A DNA stretch of 64,000 nt from Halomonas gemina (GTDB lineage: Bacteria; Pseudomonadota; Gammaproteobacteria; Pseudomonadales; Halomonadaceae): NCBI RefSeq assembly GCF_023554995.1, contig NZ_JAMJPK010000001.1:124001-188000 (forward strand), given 5' to 3'. Position numbers and translations under genes: made by a program. Positions 42,869 to 52,093 of the stretch are shown here, piece after piece (position 1 is the stretch's first letter; every line of letters begins with the position of its first letter). The notes under the pieces were generated by a model that was not told the origin of the DNA, ran no database searches, and was given only the letters and a program-made list of their open reading frames with translations.

Positions 42869-45800
42869 TCATCGACGGGCAAGAAGGGTCGCTCCCTTCT
42901 TGCCCGTTTTGCTGTCTGGCCTGCTACGGATTGCCATCATCCGGTCGCGCTCGGACGGTGGTTGGCACTGGCCCTCCCCGGCGAGAAGGTAAGGGCGCAG
43001 GATCTCCTCCATCCCCTTGAGCACCTGGACCGGCAGGGCCGAGGTGAAGCGGAAGTCGTCGGAATGGCTGCCGGCCACGTAGGCGGTGAGCGTGCCGAAG
43101 TGGTGCTCGCCCAGGTGGAAGACGAAGGTCGCGGTCCGGTTGCGGGCACGGGAGTCGATCACCTGGCCGCTGCGGGTCACCGTCTCGATGCGGTTGTTGC
43201 CGGTGCCGGTCTTGCCGCCCATCACCAGCGGGGCGTCACCCTCGAGGGTGAAGCTGCCCTGCAGGCGTCGGGCCGTTCCGTCCTCCACGACCCGGGCGAG
43301 GGCATCGCGCAGCACGGCGGCGACGTCCGCGGCCATGACGCGCTGGGCGCGAGCGTCGGCCGGGATGAAGCGTGTCTCGTAGGGGGTGCCCGCCGCGAAG
43401 TGCAACGCGTCGATGCGCAGCACCGGCAGGCGGACACCGTCGTTGAGGATGATCCCCATCAGCTCGGCCAGTGCGGCAGGACGGTCTCCGGAGCTGCCCA
43501 CGGCGGTGGCAAGCGATGGCACCAGCTGGCCGAAGGGGTAGCCCAGGCGCTGCCAGCGGCGGTGGATCTCCGCGAAGGCCTCCACCTCGAGCATGGTGCG
43601 GATGCGCACGTCGCGGGCGCTGCGGTGACGTGTCCTGAACAGCCAGCCGTAGGCCTCTTGTCGCTGCTGTTGGCTGGCTGCGATGGCCTCGGAGAAACTC
43701 GCCTCGGGATGGTCCATCAGGAAGCCGAGTAGCCATAGCTCCAGCGGATGCACCCCGGCGATATACCCCTGGTCGGTGAGGCTATACTCGCCCGGCGCGT
43801 AGTCGCGGTAGAGGGCCTCGAGGCGTCGTTCACCGATCGGCTCGCCTGGTAGCCTGGCCTCGAGAAAGGCGGCGAAGGCATCGCGGTCGGCCCCGGGGAA
43901 CAGGTAGCGATGCACGGCGGACAGCCGGGACGCCGCGGGGCGCAGGCCATCGAGGAAGCTGGCCAGGCGTTCATCGCTTGATCTGCCCTGGTACTTGCGC
44001 CAGAAGCGCTCGAGAAAGACCTGGCCCTCGCGGTCGGCAAAGTCTGCCAGGTAGGCCTGCCGCCGCGGGTCGTCATCGTCCTCGAGCAGCCGGCGGCGCT
44101 CTTCGCCCTGATGGGTGACGTAGTGCACCAGGTCGCGCAGCAGGCGCACGAAGGGCAGGTTGAGGGATTCGCGCAGGGCGTCGTCGAGGCCGGGGTGGCG
44201 GCCGTCGTCCTGGCGACGGAAGTTGCCGAAGGTATGACGACCGCCGCCGGTGAAGAAGGCTTCATGGGGGCTCGCCGAGTAGCGCCGTTGCATGGCGGCC
44301 TCGAGCAGGGGGCGAAGTCCTAGGTCGGGCTCGGCAATGAGCCGGTCGATCACCCAGCGGCTGAGGACGTCCCGCCGTTCCACCTCGACCCGGCGAAGGG
44401 CGTCCACCGGCATGCCGGCATGGCGTTCGTGCAGTTCGGCGACCACCTCCAGGTAGGTGGCCAATACCCGGAGCTTGGCGGTGGAGCCGAGTTCCAGCTT
44501 GCTGCCCTCGTTGATGTCGAAGGGCTGACCGGTGGTGTCGGTCTGCACACGCACCCGAAAGCCCGTCGCGTCGCGCTCGAGGAGGGTAAAGCTGTAGCGC
44601 ACGTCGGCGGCCCGTTCGGGCGATAGCAGCCGCTCGCCCAGCAGCCCGACCTCACTCGCGAATGCCGGGTCGGCCAGCCGCTGCAGGTACGCGGTGACCC
44701 GGCGCTGCAGGTCGCCATGCAGGGTGGTGCGTGCCGACAGGTCGAGCCGGTCGAGGTCATAGAAGGACAGGCCGACCAGGCTGCCGAGCCGTTGGCGGGC
44801 CACTTGCAGGCCCTTGTCATGCCCGACCTGCAGGCGTGCCGGGTCCCTGGTGAAGTCACGGAAGGTCAGGCGACCGGCGAGGGCGGCGTCGCGCAGGGGC
44901 GGGGCCACCAGGCCCTCGTTGGCCAGCAGGCGCAGGTGGCTGTCGGTCAGGGTTTCCAGGGCCTGGCGCCCGTTGTTCAGGTACCAGGAGGGTCGACGCT
45001 GGGCGATCATCAGGGCCACCACCTGGCGCAGTGCCAGGCCCTGGGAGGCGAGACGGGTCGGGCCATTGAAGGTCGGTACCAGCAGGCGATTGACCTCGTC
45101 GAAGTCGGCGCCGAACCATACCCACAGGCCATCTCCCAGCCCGTGCACCTCGCCATAGCCGGGGGCGGCGGAGAGCGGTACCGAGTTGAGGTAGTCCAGC
45201 GCCACGTCCTGGCGTGCGGCCAGGGTCTGGGGGCCGTGTCGGTAGCCGCGCACGCTCGCCGAGACCATCTGCCGCAGCTTCTCCATGGGCGAAGCGGTCA
45301 GGCCGTTGGGGGAGTGGCGATATTTCTCGACCTGGGTCGCCAGGGTGCTGCCGCCGGCGGCCTGGCCGGTCAGGTCCAGGGCGCGTCCCGCCTGGGAGAA
45401 TGCGGCCTTGATGAAGCGTGGCCAGTCCACCGCGGGGTTGGCCCTGGGGGTATCGCCGTCCAGCAGCTGGCGGTTCTCGATGTAGAGCAGCACCTGGAGG
45501 ACCAGCGGCGGTACCGCGTCGAAGTGGGGGTAGTGGCGTTGCGGATGTCGGAAGCCGTAGAGGGTATCGCCGCGGCACTCCTCGAGCGTCAGCCCGCTGC
45601 GGCTCTTCTCGGTGTAGGGCGGAAAGAAGCCGCGGCGCGTGTACTCCAGCAGGGGCGGCGAGAAGCGCACCTGGCTCTCGATGGCATAGCCGCCGGCGAG
45701 CAGACGCTGCTGGATCTCGGGAAGTCGGGTATACCCCAGGCGCTGGTCGAAGGGACCGTGCTGCGGGAACTGGATGCGCGGGCTGGCACCCGGCGCCAGG

Positions 45801-46042
45801 GTGTAGCTCAGGGTGGCGGCATAGCGCGATAGCTCCAGGGACTGGAGGTGGGAGGTTCTGGCCTCGGCGACCAGCAGGGTGGCGAGCGGGATGGCGAGCA
45901 GCGCCAGCAGGATCAGCCCCCGGTGGCGCAGGTGGCGGCGGGGGCGGTCCCGAGGGGGGTGACCCGGCCGCTTGTCGTGACAGAGGGCGCCCTCTCCCTG
46001 CCCGTCGGGGCATCCCCGTGACGCCGAGTCGTGTCCGCCCAT
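42869..46042 (-). CDS. Divergent class A penicillin-binding protein (1057 aa)
   Basis: A basic cytoplasmic stretch and one membrane helix (GLILLALLAIPLATLLVA, 42-59) precede a GT51-like glycosyltransferase domain. Its first motif is degenerate (YIENRQLLDG, Glu189, instead of EDxxF), and the second is GGSTLATQVEK at 230-240. The transpeptidase domain has Ser520-x-x-Lys523 in GSTAK, the SLNLPF motif and KTGTG near the C-terminus, so it is probably an active DD-transpeptidase in the periplasm. Length is well above the usual 750-850. The last residues (TGKKGATLLA) are encoded by the terminator hairpin of the convergent gene. TACAAT lies about 30 bases before the start. Confidence 0.82.
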   Translation of the reverse strand: MGGHDSASRGCPDGQGEGALCHDKRPGHPPRDRPRRHLRHRGLILLALLAIPLATLLVAEARTSHLQSLELSRYAATLSYTLAPGASPRIQFPQHGPFDQRLGYTRLPEIQQRLLAGGYAIESQVRFSPPLLEYTRRGFFPPYTEKSRSGLTLEECRGDTLYGFRHPQRHYPHFDAVPPLVLQVLLYIENRQLLDGDTPRANPAVDWPRFIKAAFSQAGRALDLTGQAAGGSTLATQVEKYRHSPNGLTASPMEKLRQMVSASVRGYRHGPQTLAARQDVALDYLNSVPLSAAPGYGEVHGLGDGLWVWFGADFDEVNRLLVPTFNGPTRLASQGLALRQVVALMIAQRRPSWYLNNGRQALETLTDSHLRLLANEGLVAPPLRDAALAGRLTFRDFTRDPARLQVGHDKGLQVARQRLGSLVGLSFYDLDRLDLSARTTLHGDLQRRVTAYLQRLADPAFASEVGLLGERLLSPERAADVRYSFTLLERDATGFRVRVQTDTTGQPFDINEGSKLELGSTAKLRVLATYLEVVAELHERHAGMPVDALRRVEVERRDVLSRWVIDRLIAEPDLGLRPLLEAAMQRRYSASPHEAFFTGGGRHTFGNFRRQDDGRHPGLDDALRESLNLPFVRLLRDLVHYVTHQGEERRRLLEDDDDPRRQAYLADFADREGQVFLERFWRKYQGRSSDERLASFLDGLRPAASRLSAVHRYLFPGADRDAFAAFLEARLPGEPIGERRLEALYRDYAPGEYSLTDQGYIAGVHPLELWLLGFLMDHPEASFSEAIAASQQQRQEAYGWLFRTRHRSARDVRIRTMLEVEAFAEIHRRWQRLGYPFGQLVPSLATAVGSSGDRPAALAELMGIILNDGVRLPVLRIDALHFAAGTPYETRFIPADARAQRVMAADVAAVLRDALARVVEDGTARRLQGSFTLEGDAPLVMGGKTGTGNNRIETVTRSGQVIDSRARNRTATFVFHLGEHHFGTLTAYVAGSHSDDFRFTSALPVQVLKGMEEILRPYLLAGEGQCQPPSERDRMMAIRSRPDSKTGKKGATLLARR
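42876..42910 (+). terminator. Rho-independent terminator of the phasin-like gene, inside the PBP 3' coding end
   Basis: A perfect 13-bp stem (42876-42888 with 42894-42906), 5-nt loop, then TTTT. It is oriented for the rightward phasin-like gene. On the other strand the same bases are the last sense codons of the PBP gene. Confidence 0.85.
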
Positions 46043-46071
46043 CTGCTACCCCCGGTAAGTTCCGTTTGCAG

Positions 46072-46077
46072 ATTGTA
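46072..46077 (-). promoter_or_regulatory. -10 box (TACAAT) of the PBP gene
   Basis: TACAAT on the minus strand, about 30 bases before the PBP start codon, in a short AT-rich patch of otherwise GC-rich DNA. The -35 hexamer is weak. Confidence 0.4.
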
Positions 46078-46159
46078 TCTTTATGTAGCGTAGCCGGGTG
46101 CCGGGGAAAATGGATCAGTCAGGCAGGAAAATCTCCGTGGGCGCCGCTCGTGCAGGGGC

Positions 46160-47635
46160 TCAGGAGGCTTGGCGCAGGACGCCGAAGTGGTCCATGCCGC
46201 GATCCTTTAGGTGCAGCGCCTGCATGCGGCTCATCACCCCCTGGTCGCAGTAGAGCAGGTAGTCGCGGTCGCCGGGCAGCGTCTGTGCCTGGTCCTGCAA
46301 CTCGTAGAAGGGAATCGCCAGGCAGGGTACCTCGGAAAGCTCGAGCGGTGCCGCCTCGCGCTCGTGCGGGGGGCGGATGTCGATCACGCTGACCGCGGGC
46401 ATCCGGGCCAGGGTGGCCGGCGAGTCGACGATGGTCACCTCGCCGGGCTGTCGCTGATCCTCCAGCAGGCGGCTGGCGCGGGTCACGGTGGCGGCCCCGA
46501 TGGCGGCATCGAGTACCGTGAAGTCGAAGTCGGCCTCGGCGGCGAGCACCTTGTCGCTGGGCGCTCGGGTGTGGGGGCGGCGCGAGATGACCCCGCAGTA
46601 TTCGGGCATCTGTTCGGCGAAGCGCGCGGTATCGATCCGGCGGGCCGTGTCGATGATCTCCTGCTTGTCCTCGGTGACCAGCGGCCGCAGGATCGGCAGG
46701 TCGCTTGCCGCGTCGATCAGCGCCAGGTTGGTGAGGGTCTGGCTGGAGACCTGGGCGATGGCGTCCCCGGTGACCAGCGCCGGGATACCCGAGCGAGCGG
46801 CCACGCGGCTGGCCGCCCGTACCATCATGCGCTTGAGGATCACGCCCATCAGGCCATCGGGAATGCTGCGCAGGATCTCCGCGACCACGCCCTCGAAGGG
46901 CACCGAGGTGAAATCGACGTTGTGGGAGACGCTGTAGCGCTGCCAGAGGTGATGGGTGACCTTCCGCACGCCGGTCTCGTGGGCCGGTCCCCCCAGGTTG
47001 AAGAACAGGTAGTGGGTCTTGATGCCGCGGCGCAGCATCCGCCAGGCCGCCACTGGCGAGTCGAAGCCTCCCGAGACCAGCGCCAGGGCCTGGCCCTGTA
47101 CCCCCAGCGGGTAGCCCCCCAGGCCGGGACGGCGCGAGTGGATCAGCTGCAGCCGGCGATGGGTCAGCTCCACCGAGACCACGACCTCGGGGTGCTTGAG
47201 GTCAACCCGTGCCGTGGGCTCGGCCGTGAGCAGGGCGCTGCCCAGGTGCCGCTCGAGATCCATGGAGGAGAAGGCGTGATCGCCCCGGCGCTTGGCCCGG
47301 ACCCGGAAGCGACGCCCGGCGATGGCCGCCTTCCAGTGCGGCACGATCCAGGCGGCGGCCTCGTCGAGCGAGCCGCAGGGAACCGCCTGGGTGGCGATCA
47401 CCTCGTGGATGCCGGGGATCCGGGTCAGGGTGTCCTCCAGCTCCTCTACCCGCGCGGCGGAAAGGGCCTCGGGCAGGCTGACGTCAAGGGCGTCCCAGCC
47501 GCCCTTGACGCGCACGCCCTCCTCCAGCTGGCGCAGGGTATTGCGCACATTGCTGGCCAGGCAGCGGGTCATGTGCTGGCGCACGGAGCGGGACTTGATG
47601 GTGATCTCGGGGTGGAGCTTGAGCAGATAGGTCAT
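46160..47635 (-). CDS. thiI: tRNA 4-thiouridine synthetase / thiamine sulfurtransferase ThiI
   Basis: ThiI thiolates U8 of tRNAs and passes sulfur to ThiS in thiazole synthesis. 491 residues from MTYLLKLHPEITIKSRSVR: an N-terminal ferredoxin-like/THUMP region, the PP-loop ALVSGGFDSPVAAW, and a C-terminal rhodanese domain with its active cysteine in LYCDQGVMS. The start is ATG 47635; no strong ribosome binding site precedes it, but the MTYLLKLHPEI start is conserved in the family. It complements the thiO-thiS-thiG operon 22 kb away. Confidence 0.96.
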   Translation of the reverse strand: MTYLLKLHPEITIKSRSVRQHMTRCLASNVRNTLRQLEEGVRVKGGWDALDVSLPEALSAARVEELEDTLTRIPGIHEVIATQAVPCGSLDEAAAWIVPHWKAAIAGRRFRVRAKRRGDHAFSSMDLERHLGSALLTAEPTARVDLKHPEVVVSVELTHRRLQLIHSRRPGLGGYPLGVQGQALALVSGGFDSPVAAWRMLRRGIKTHYLFFNLGGPAHETGVRKVTHHLWQRYSVSHNVDFTSVPFEGVVAEILRSIPDGLMGVILKRMMVRAASRVAARSGIPALVTGDAIAQVSSQTLTNLALIDAASDLPILRPLVTEDKQEIIDTARRIDTARFAEQMPEYCGVISRRPHTRAPSDKVLAAEADFDFTVLDAAIGAATVTRASRLLEDQRQPGEVTIVDSPATLARMPAVSVIDIRPPHEREAAPLELSEVPCLAIPFYELQDQAQTLPGDRDYLLYCDQGVMSRMQALHLKDRGMDHFGVLRQAS

Positions 47636-47792
47636 TCGACAGGAACAGCAGCAACAATGTGCGCGCCATTCTACCAAGGGCGGGCGATCAAGGGCAGGCC
47701 CGACCCCAGGGCACAGGGATGGGCTGGCCGCAGAACGAGCTCGCCCGGCACGAGGCCGGGCGAGGGGAGCGAGCAACGGTGCAGGCAGAGCG

Positions 47793-48074
47793 TCAGTAGA
47801 GCGCCTGCTCCTCCTTGACCACCTCCTTGAGCAGTTCCAGGAAGAGCCGGTCGGCTTCGGAGTGTTCCTGGGGGTCCTCGGGGATGTGCACGCTGGTGGT
47901 GTCGGAGATCTCGTTGGCGATGCGCGCCATGACGTCACCTTCGCCCGGCTCGCCGAGCTGGCGTCGGGTGATCTCCAGTGACTGCTCGAGGATCTTCGGG
48001 TCCTGCAGGAGTTTCTTGATGAAGCCCCGCAGCTCGTTGATCACGCGGGTCTTCTGGATTTCCGATGAGGCCAT
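47793..48074 (-). CDS. Hypothetical helical protein (93 aa)
   Basis: A 93-residue charged, helical protein (MASSEIQKTRVINELRGFIK to LKEVVKEEQALY), without cysteines or membrane segments. AAGGAG lies 7 bases before the ATG, which supports this start over the upstream ATG at 48137. It lies between thiI and lapD in the same direction. No family was recognised. Confidence 0.75.
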   Translation of the reverse strand: MASSEIQKTRVINELRGFIKKLLQDPKILEQSLEITRRQLGEPGEGDVMARIANEISDTTSVHIPEDPQEHSEADRLFLELLKEVVKEEQALY

Positions 48075-48154
48075 GACGTTCTCCTTGGGTGACCATGCCG
48101 TTTCGAGGATTGGCCAGACGATACCATGGTTTGCCAATGAAGCGGTGAGTACAG

Positions 48155-50071
48155 CTATTCCTCGGGATACTTGAGCTGACGAATCCCCGGGCCGGTGGCT
48201 CCATCCAGGCCCAGCTCGAAGAGCGTGCGGGCCTCCCCGCGGGTCTCGACCCCCTCGCCGATGGCCAGTATCCCCAATGAATGGCAGAGCGTGGCCATGC
48301 CGCGCAGGATGGTCTGCTGCTCGGCGACCCTGTCGACCCCCTGGACCAGCGTCCTGTCGAACTTGAGGTAGCCAAGCCCCAGGTCCTGCAGGTCAGCGAT
48401 CCGGGTGAATTCGGCGCCGACATGCTCCAGGCCGATCCGGCAGCCGAGCGGCTGAAGCGCATGGCACAGACTGCGAAAGCTGGCCAGGTCATGGATGGCC
48501 AGGGACTCGGGGAGCTCTAGCCAGAGCCGAGCGGCGACGTCAGGCCGGGCCTTGAGCCGTGTCTGGAGCTCCGTGACGAAGCGGGCATCCTGGATCGAAG
48601 CGGCCGAAAGGTTGATGCCCAACGGCTTGCCGCGTTGTGTAATGTCACGCACGGCTGCATCGATTACCGCCAGGTCGAGCCGGCTGTCGAGCTCGAGCCG
48701 CGAGATCCAGGGCATGAAGATCCCGGCGGGCTGCCACTCGCTGTTCAGTCTTAGCCGCGAGGGGCTCTCGAAGTGCAGCAGTTCCCCTTCGCTATCCAGT
48801 ACCGGATAGTGGGCCAGGTAGATGCCCTTGGCCATGGCCTCCTGGAGGGCGTGGCGCCATTCGCCATGGTTGGTGAACAGGCTGCGGCGCTGGGGACCCT
48901 CGGCGATGACCAGGCTCTGGTCGCCACGGGCCTCGGCGGCCGACAGGGCGCCGTCGAGGCTTGCCAGCAGCACGCTGCGCTGGTCGCCCTGGGCGTAGTC
49001 GACCAGTGCCGCGGGCAGGCCGAGGGAAACCCGGCTCTGTTCCTTCAGGGCGGCCAGGCGCTTGCCAAGCTCATGCTGCAGCGATTCCAGGTCATGGGCG
49101 CCGGGCAGCAGCAGGGCGAAGTCGCTGCCGTTGAGGCGGCCCACGACCCCGCCACCGCGGACCTTGCCGAACTGGTCCAGGCCGCTGGCCAGCGCATGCA
49201 GCAGGGCATCAGTCTCGTTATGACCGAGACGCTCGTTGACCTCGGCCAGGCGGGCGAGGCGCACCAGGGCGAGCGTGCCGCTGGCTCGGGCATCCTGGCT
49301 CTCCAGGTGGATCTGCAGCTGGGCCAGGAAGGCCTCACGTTTCAGTACGCCGGTCACCCCGTCGTGCTGAAGTCGCCGGCGCAGCAGGTCGAGCTTCTCG
49401 CTCTCCTCGCCGAGCATGTCGCGTACGGTGCTGGAGAGCTGGTTCATGGCCTCCACCACTTCGCGCAGCTCTCGCGTGCGCGGTGCGGGAATGGTGGTGA
49501 AGCGCCGCTCGCCGATGTGCAGGGCATGGTCGACGACGTTGCGCAGCGGGCGGCGGATGGTCCGCACGATCCACCAGGCGAGCAGCAGGCTGAGGGCGGC
49601 GGCCAGGGCGAACCATCCGACCAGCTCCAGGCTGCTGCGCCACAATGAGCGATAGGCAAAGCTGTGTTGGCTCTCGAGGGTGAGGATGCCGAACTGTCGC
49701 CAGCCGTCCTGGACCACGGCCTGACCGGGGGGGATCTCGAAGCGCACCAGGTCGACGAACCAGGCCGGTACGTCCTCGATGGCCTCGCCGGCACGGCGCT
49801 GCTCGATGATCTCGCCCTGCGGGTCGCGCAGCTCCACCTGACGGTAGTGGCCGGTATCGAATTGGGCGGCTACCAGCAGTTCCAGGGTCACCGGGTCCTT
49901 GGGCATCTGGCTCATGGTCAGCGCCAGGGCGTTGGCGTTGTCGGCATTCTTGATGCGCACTTCCTGCTCGATATAGGCCCGGCTGGAACTGACGCCGATG
50001 AACAGGCTACTGCCGAAGACGAGCAGCAGCAGTACCACGATGGTCAGCCAGATCTGCTTGATGAGCGACAT
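48155..50071 (-). CDS. lapD: LapD-type c-di-GMP receptor with degenerate GGDEF and EAL domains
   Basis: An inner-membrane protein of 638 residues: helix 1 at 7-26, a periplasmic LapD/MoxY-like domain (about 27-150), helix 2 (ELVGWFALAAALSLLLAWW), HAMP, then GGDEF and EAL domains. Both enzymatic motifs are lost: GGDEF is NGSDF and EAL is ESP, as in receptors that bind c-di-GMP without making or cleaving it. In Pseudomonas, c-di-GMP-bound LapD holds the protease LapG in the periplasm and so keeps the LapA adhesin on the surface. lapG is the gene immediately upstream, 4 bases away. Confidence 0.93.
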   Translation of the reverse strand: MSLIKQIWLTIVVLLLLVFGSSLFIGVSSSRAYIEQEVRIKNADNANALALTMSQMPKDPVTLELLVAAQFDTGHYRQVELRDPQGEIIEQRRAGEAIEDVPAWFVDLVRFEIPPGQAVVQDGWRQFGILTLESQHSFAYRSLWRSSLELVGWFALAAALSLLLAWWIVRTIRRPLRNVVDHALHIGERRFTTIPAPRTRELREVVEAMNQLSSTVRDMLGEESEKLDLLRRRLQHDGVTGVLKREAFLAQLQIHLESQDARASGTLALVRLARLAEVNERLGHNETDALLHALASGLDQFGKVRGGGVVGRLNGSDFALLLPGAHDLESLQHELGKRLAALKEQSRVSLGLPAALVDYAQGDQRSVLLASLDGALSAAEARGDQSLVIAEGPQRRSLFTNHGEWRHALQEAMAKGIYLAHYPVLDSEGELLHFESPSRLRLNSEWQPAGIFMPWISRLELDSRLDLAVIDAAVRDITQRGKPLGINLSAASIQDARFVTELQTRLKARPDVAARLWLELPESLAIHDLASFRSLCHALQPLGCRIGLEHVGAEFTRIADLQDLGLGYLKFDRTLVQGVDRVAEQQTILRGMATLCHSLGILAIGEGVETRGEARTLFELGLDGATGPGIRQLKYPEE

Positions 50072-50075
50072 CTTG

Positions 50076-50792
50076 TTATCCCCCTTGTATGAATCCCTGC
50101 TCCTGCATGCGGCCGACCGCGCGTCGCCAGCGCGATAGGCGTGCCAGCGGGTCGGCGCGGGACCGGGTGGAACTGCCGGCCCAGAGGCCACTGCTGTTGA
50201 AGCTGAACAGCGGGTCCAGGTCGTTGCGCTGTGAGCCGCGGGTGATTGAGGGCATCAGGTTGTCGAGCACCAGCGGGTCCGCCGCGGGGGTCTCGTAGTA
50301 GCCCAGCACCATGTGCGCCTGGGTGATGCCGCTGCGGCCTATGCGAGCGCGTACATAGATCATGCGCAACTCGTCGCCCGGTACCCCCAGTTCCTTGAGG
50401 GTGATGTACTTGGCGATGGAGAAATCCTCGCAGTCCCCTTGGCCACGGCCCAGGGTCTCCAGCGGCGTGGCCCAGTAGTCCTCCTGGCCCCAGATGTCGA
50501 TATCATCGAGCCAGCGGACCCGCCGGTTGAAGAAGGCGTTGACCTCGCGCAGGCGGGTCTGGAGGTCGGCAGGACGCAGCCGTTCGAGCAGCGCGAACCA
50601 TGCCTCCAGGTTTTCAAGCCCCTGCGCGCCATGGTTGCTCTGCATGCTACGGCGCAGGCGCTCAGGCGAGAGGTTGGCCTCGCCCGAGGAGGGACGCAGA
50701 CCCAGGCCGATGACCAGCGAAAGGCCGCCGAGCCCCGCCAGGAAACGGCGACGCCCGGGCGAATCGAGTGTCCGGGGGAGGGGCGGCGGCAT
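50076..50792 (-). CDS. lapG: Periplasmic cysteine protease LapG
   Basis: A BTLCP-family protease of 238 residues. A twin-arginine-like or plain signal region (RRRFLAGLGGLSLVIGLGL) leads to the catalytic domain; Cys in GQGDCEDFSIAKY, His in QAHMVLGYYE and Asp in LVLDNLMPS form the triad. LapG cleaves LapA-type adhesins near their N-terminus to release biofilm cells, and is sequestered by LapD. First gene of the lapG-lapD operon. No LapA-like adhesin is in this window. Confidence 0.93.
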   Translation of the reverse strand: MPPPLPRTLDSPGRRRFLAGLGGLSLVIGLGLRPSSGEANLSPERLRRSMQSNHGAQGLENLEAWFALLERLRPADLQTRLREVNAFFNRRVRWLDDIDIWGQEDYWATPLETLGRGQGDCEDFSIAKYITLKELGVPGDELRMIYVRARIGRSGITQAHMVLGYYETPAADPLVLDNLMPSITRGSQRNDLDPLFSFNSSGLWAGSSTRSRADPLARLSRWRRAVGRMQEQGFIQGG

Positions 50793-50900
50793 GCGGCGGG
50801 CCTGAATGAGCGTTTGCTCAAGTCTAGGGGTCGTAGACCCCTAATGCGAGCGGCTCAAAAGGGCTGATTGTCGGGCAGCGCATTGTTGCTGACGGGCTCC

Positions 50901-52067
50901 TCACTGGCAGCGCCCCGCCTTGTGGAGCACCGGGTTGGCGTACTGGGCCAGCCACCAGTGGCGAAGCTCGTCGGGCACCTCCTGCAGGCGGGCCTGGAAG
51001 CGGGCGCGATCGGCGTCGCTGACCTCGCTCAGGTCGAGCAGATCCGGGGCCTCGCCCAGGGCCTCCAGGGCCAGGAAGTGGCTGGGGAAGAGGTGGTAGC
51101 CGGCCAGTACCTGGCGGTCGATCTCGGCGGCCACGGCTTCGGGATCGTCGAAGTTCGCCGTGAGTGGGGTGCCGAAGGTGAGCTGCACGCGCCCCTTGTG
51201 GCCGGTGATGCCAGCGACGATGGAGCGGATGTCCTCGAACTCGCTCTTCTCGTAGTTGCCGCTGGTCTGCATGGCGTGCAGTTCCCTGGCCTTCTGCAGG
51301 TCGCAGGGGTCGTACTCGTAGCTGATCGAGACCGGTACCAGGCGTAGCTCGGCGATCGCCTCGCCGATGCTCGCCTGACGCTCTCTGCCGCGACGGGCCA
51401 TGGTCAGCATCTTGAGAATCGCCGGGTCGGTGCGGTCGATGCCGTCCTTGGCGCGCCCCTCGCGCTGGGCCATCCAGATGGAGTGGTTGTCCTCGAGGAT
51501 GGAGTGGCGAATGTAGGCGGAGAGGTTCTGGTAGGCGGCCAGCATGGCCCGCTTGCCGCGGGCGCTGCGTGGCACGATGAAGCTCTTGTTGAGGCGCATC
51601 AGGTCGTTGACGTAGGGCTTCTTGAGCAGGTTGTCGCCGATGGCGATGCGCACGGTGTCACGCCCGGCCAGGTAGAGGGCGTAGTTGACGAAGGCCGGGT
51701 CCAGCGAGATGTCGCGATGGTTACCGATGAAGAGATAGGCGGTGTCCGGATCCAGCGTCTCCAGCCCCGCCACCTCGAAGGTGTCGGTGGAGGTCCGGAT
51801 CATGCGCTGCATGTAGCTGGCGATACGCATCTGGAAGTCATGCACGCCGGCCACGCCGCGCACCTCGCGGCGGATGGCGACGCTGGCCAACAGGCGCGAT
51901 AGGCGTGGCATGAAGCGACTTAGCCGCGGCAGTCGATAGCGGGTGAGGGCATCGAGCAGCTCGGGATCATGGGCCAGGCGCTCGAGGACTTCGGCCACCT
52001 CGTCGTCCTGGTAGGGACGGATCTCGGCCCAGGGGTCGTGTGCGGGGGTGTCGTGAGTCTCGGTCAT
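50901..52067 (-). CDS. PlsC-like acyltransferase (388 aa)
   Basis: The motif FIGNHRDISLDPAFVN (about residue 113) resembles the NHxxxxD catalytic block of glycerolipid acyltransferases, though with one extra residue between His and Asp. IWMAQREGRAKDG fits the substrate-binding EGxR block and VPVSISYEYDP the later conserved block. 388 residues is longer than classical PlsC. Role: acylation of lysophosphatidic acid or a related glycerolipid. It may be co-transcribed with rdgC upstream (27 bases away). Confidence 0.82.
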   Translation of the reverse strand: MTETHDTPAHDPWAEIRPYQDDEVAEVLERLAHDPELLDALTRYRLPRLSRFMPRLSRLLASVAIRREVRGVAGVHDFQMRIASYMQRMIRTSTDTFEVAGLETLDPDTAYLFIGNHRDISLDPAFVNYALYLAGRDTVRIAIGDNLLKKPYVNDLMRLNKSFIVPRSARGKRAMLAAYQNLSAYIRHSILEDNHSIWMAQREGRAKDGIDRTDPAILKMLTMARRGRERQASIGEAIAELRLVPVSISYEYDPCDLQKARELHAMQTSGNYEKSEFEDIRSIVAGITGHKGRVQLTFGTPLTANFDDPEAVAAEIDRQVLAGYHLFPSHFLALEALGEAPDLLDLSEVSDADRARFQARLQEVPDELRHWWLAQYANPVLHKAGRCQ

Positions 52068-52093
52068 GGGTTCCAGGCTGTGGTCGGAAGCGA

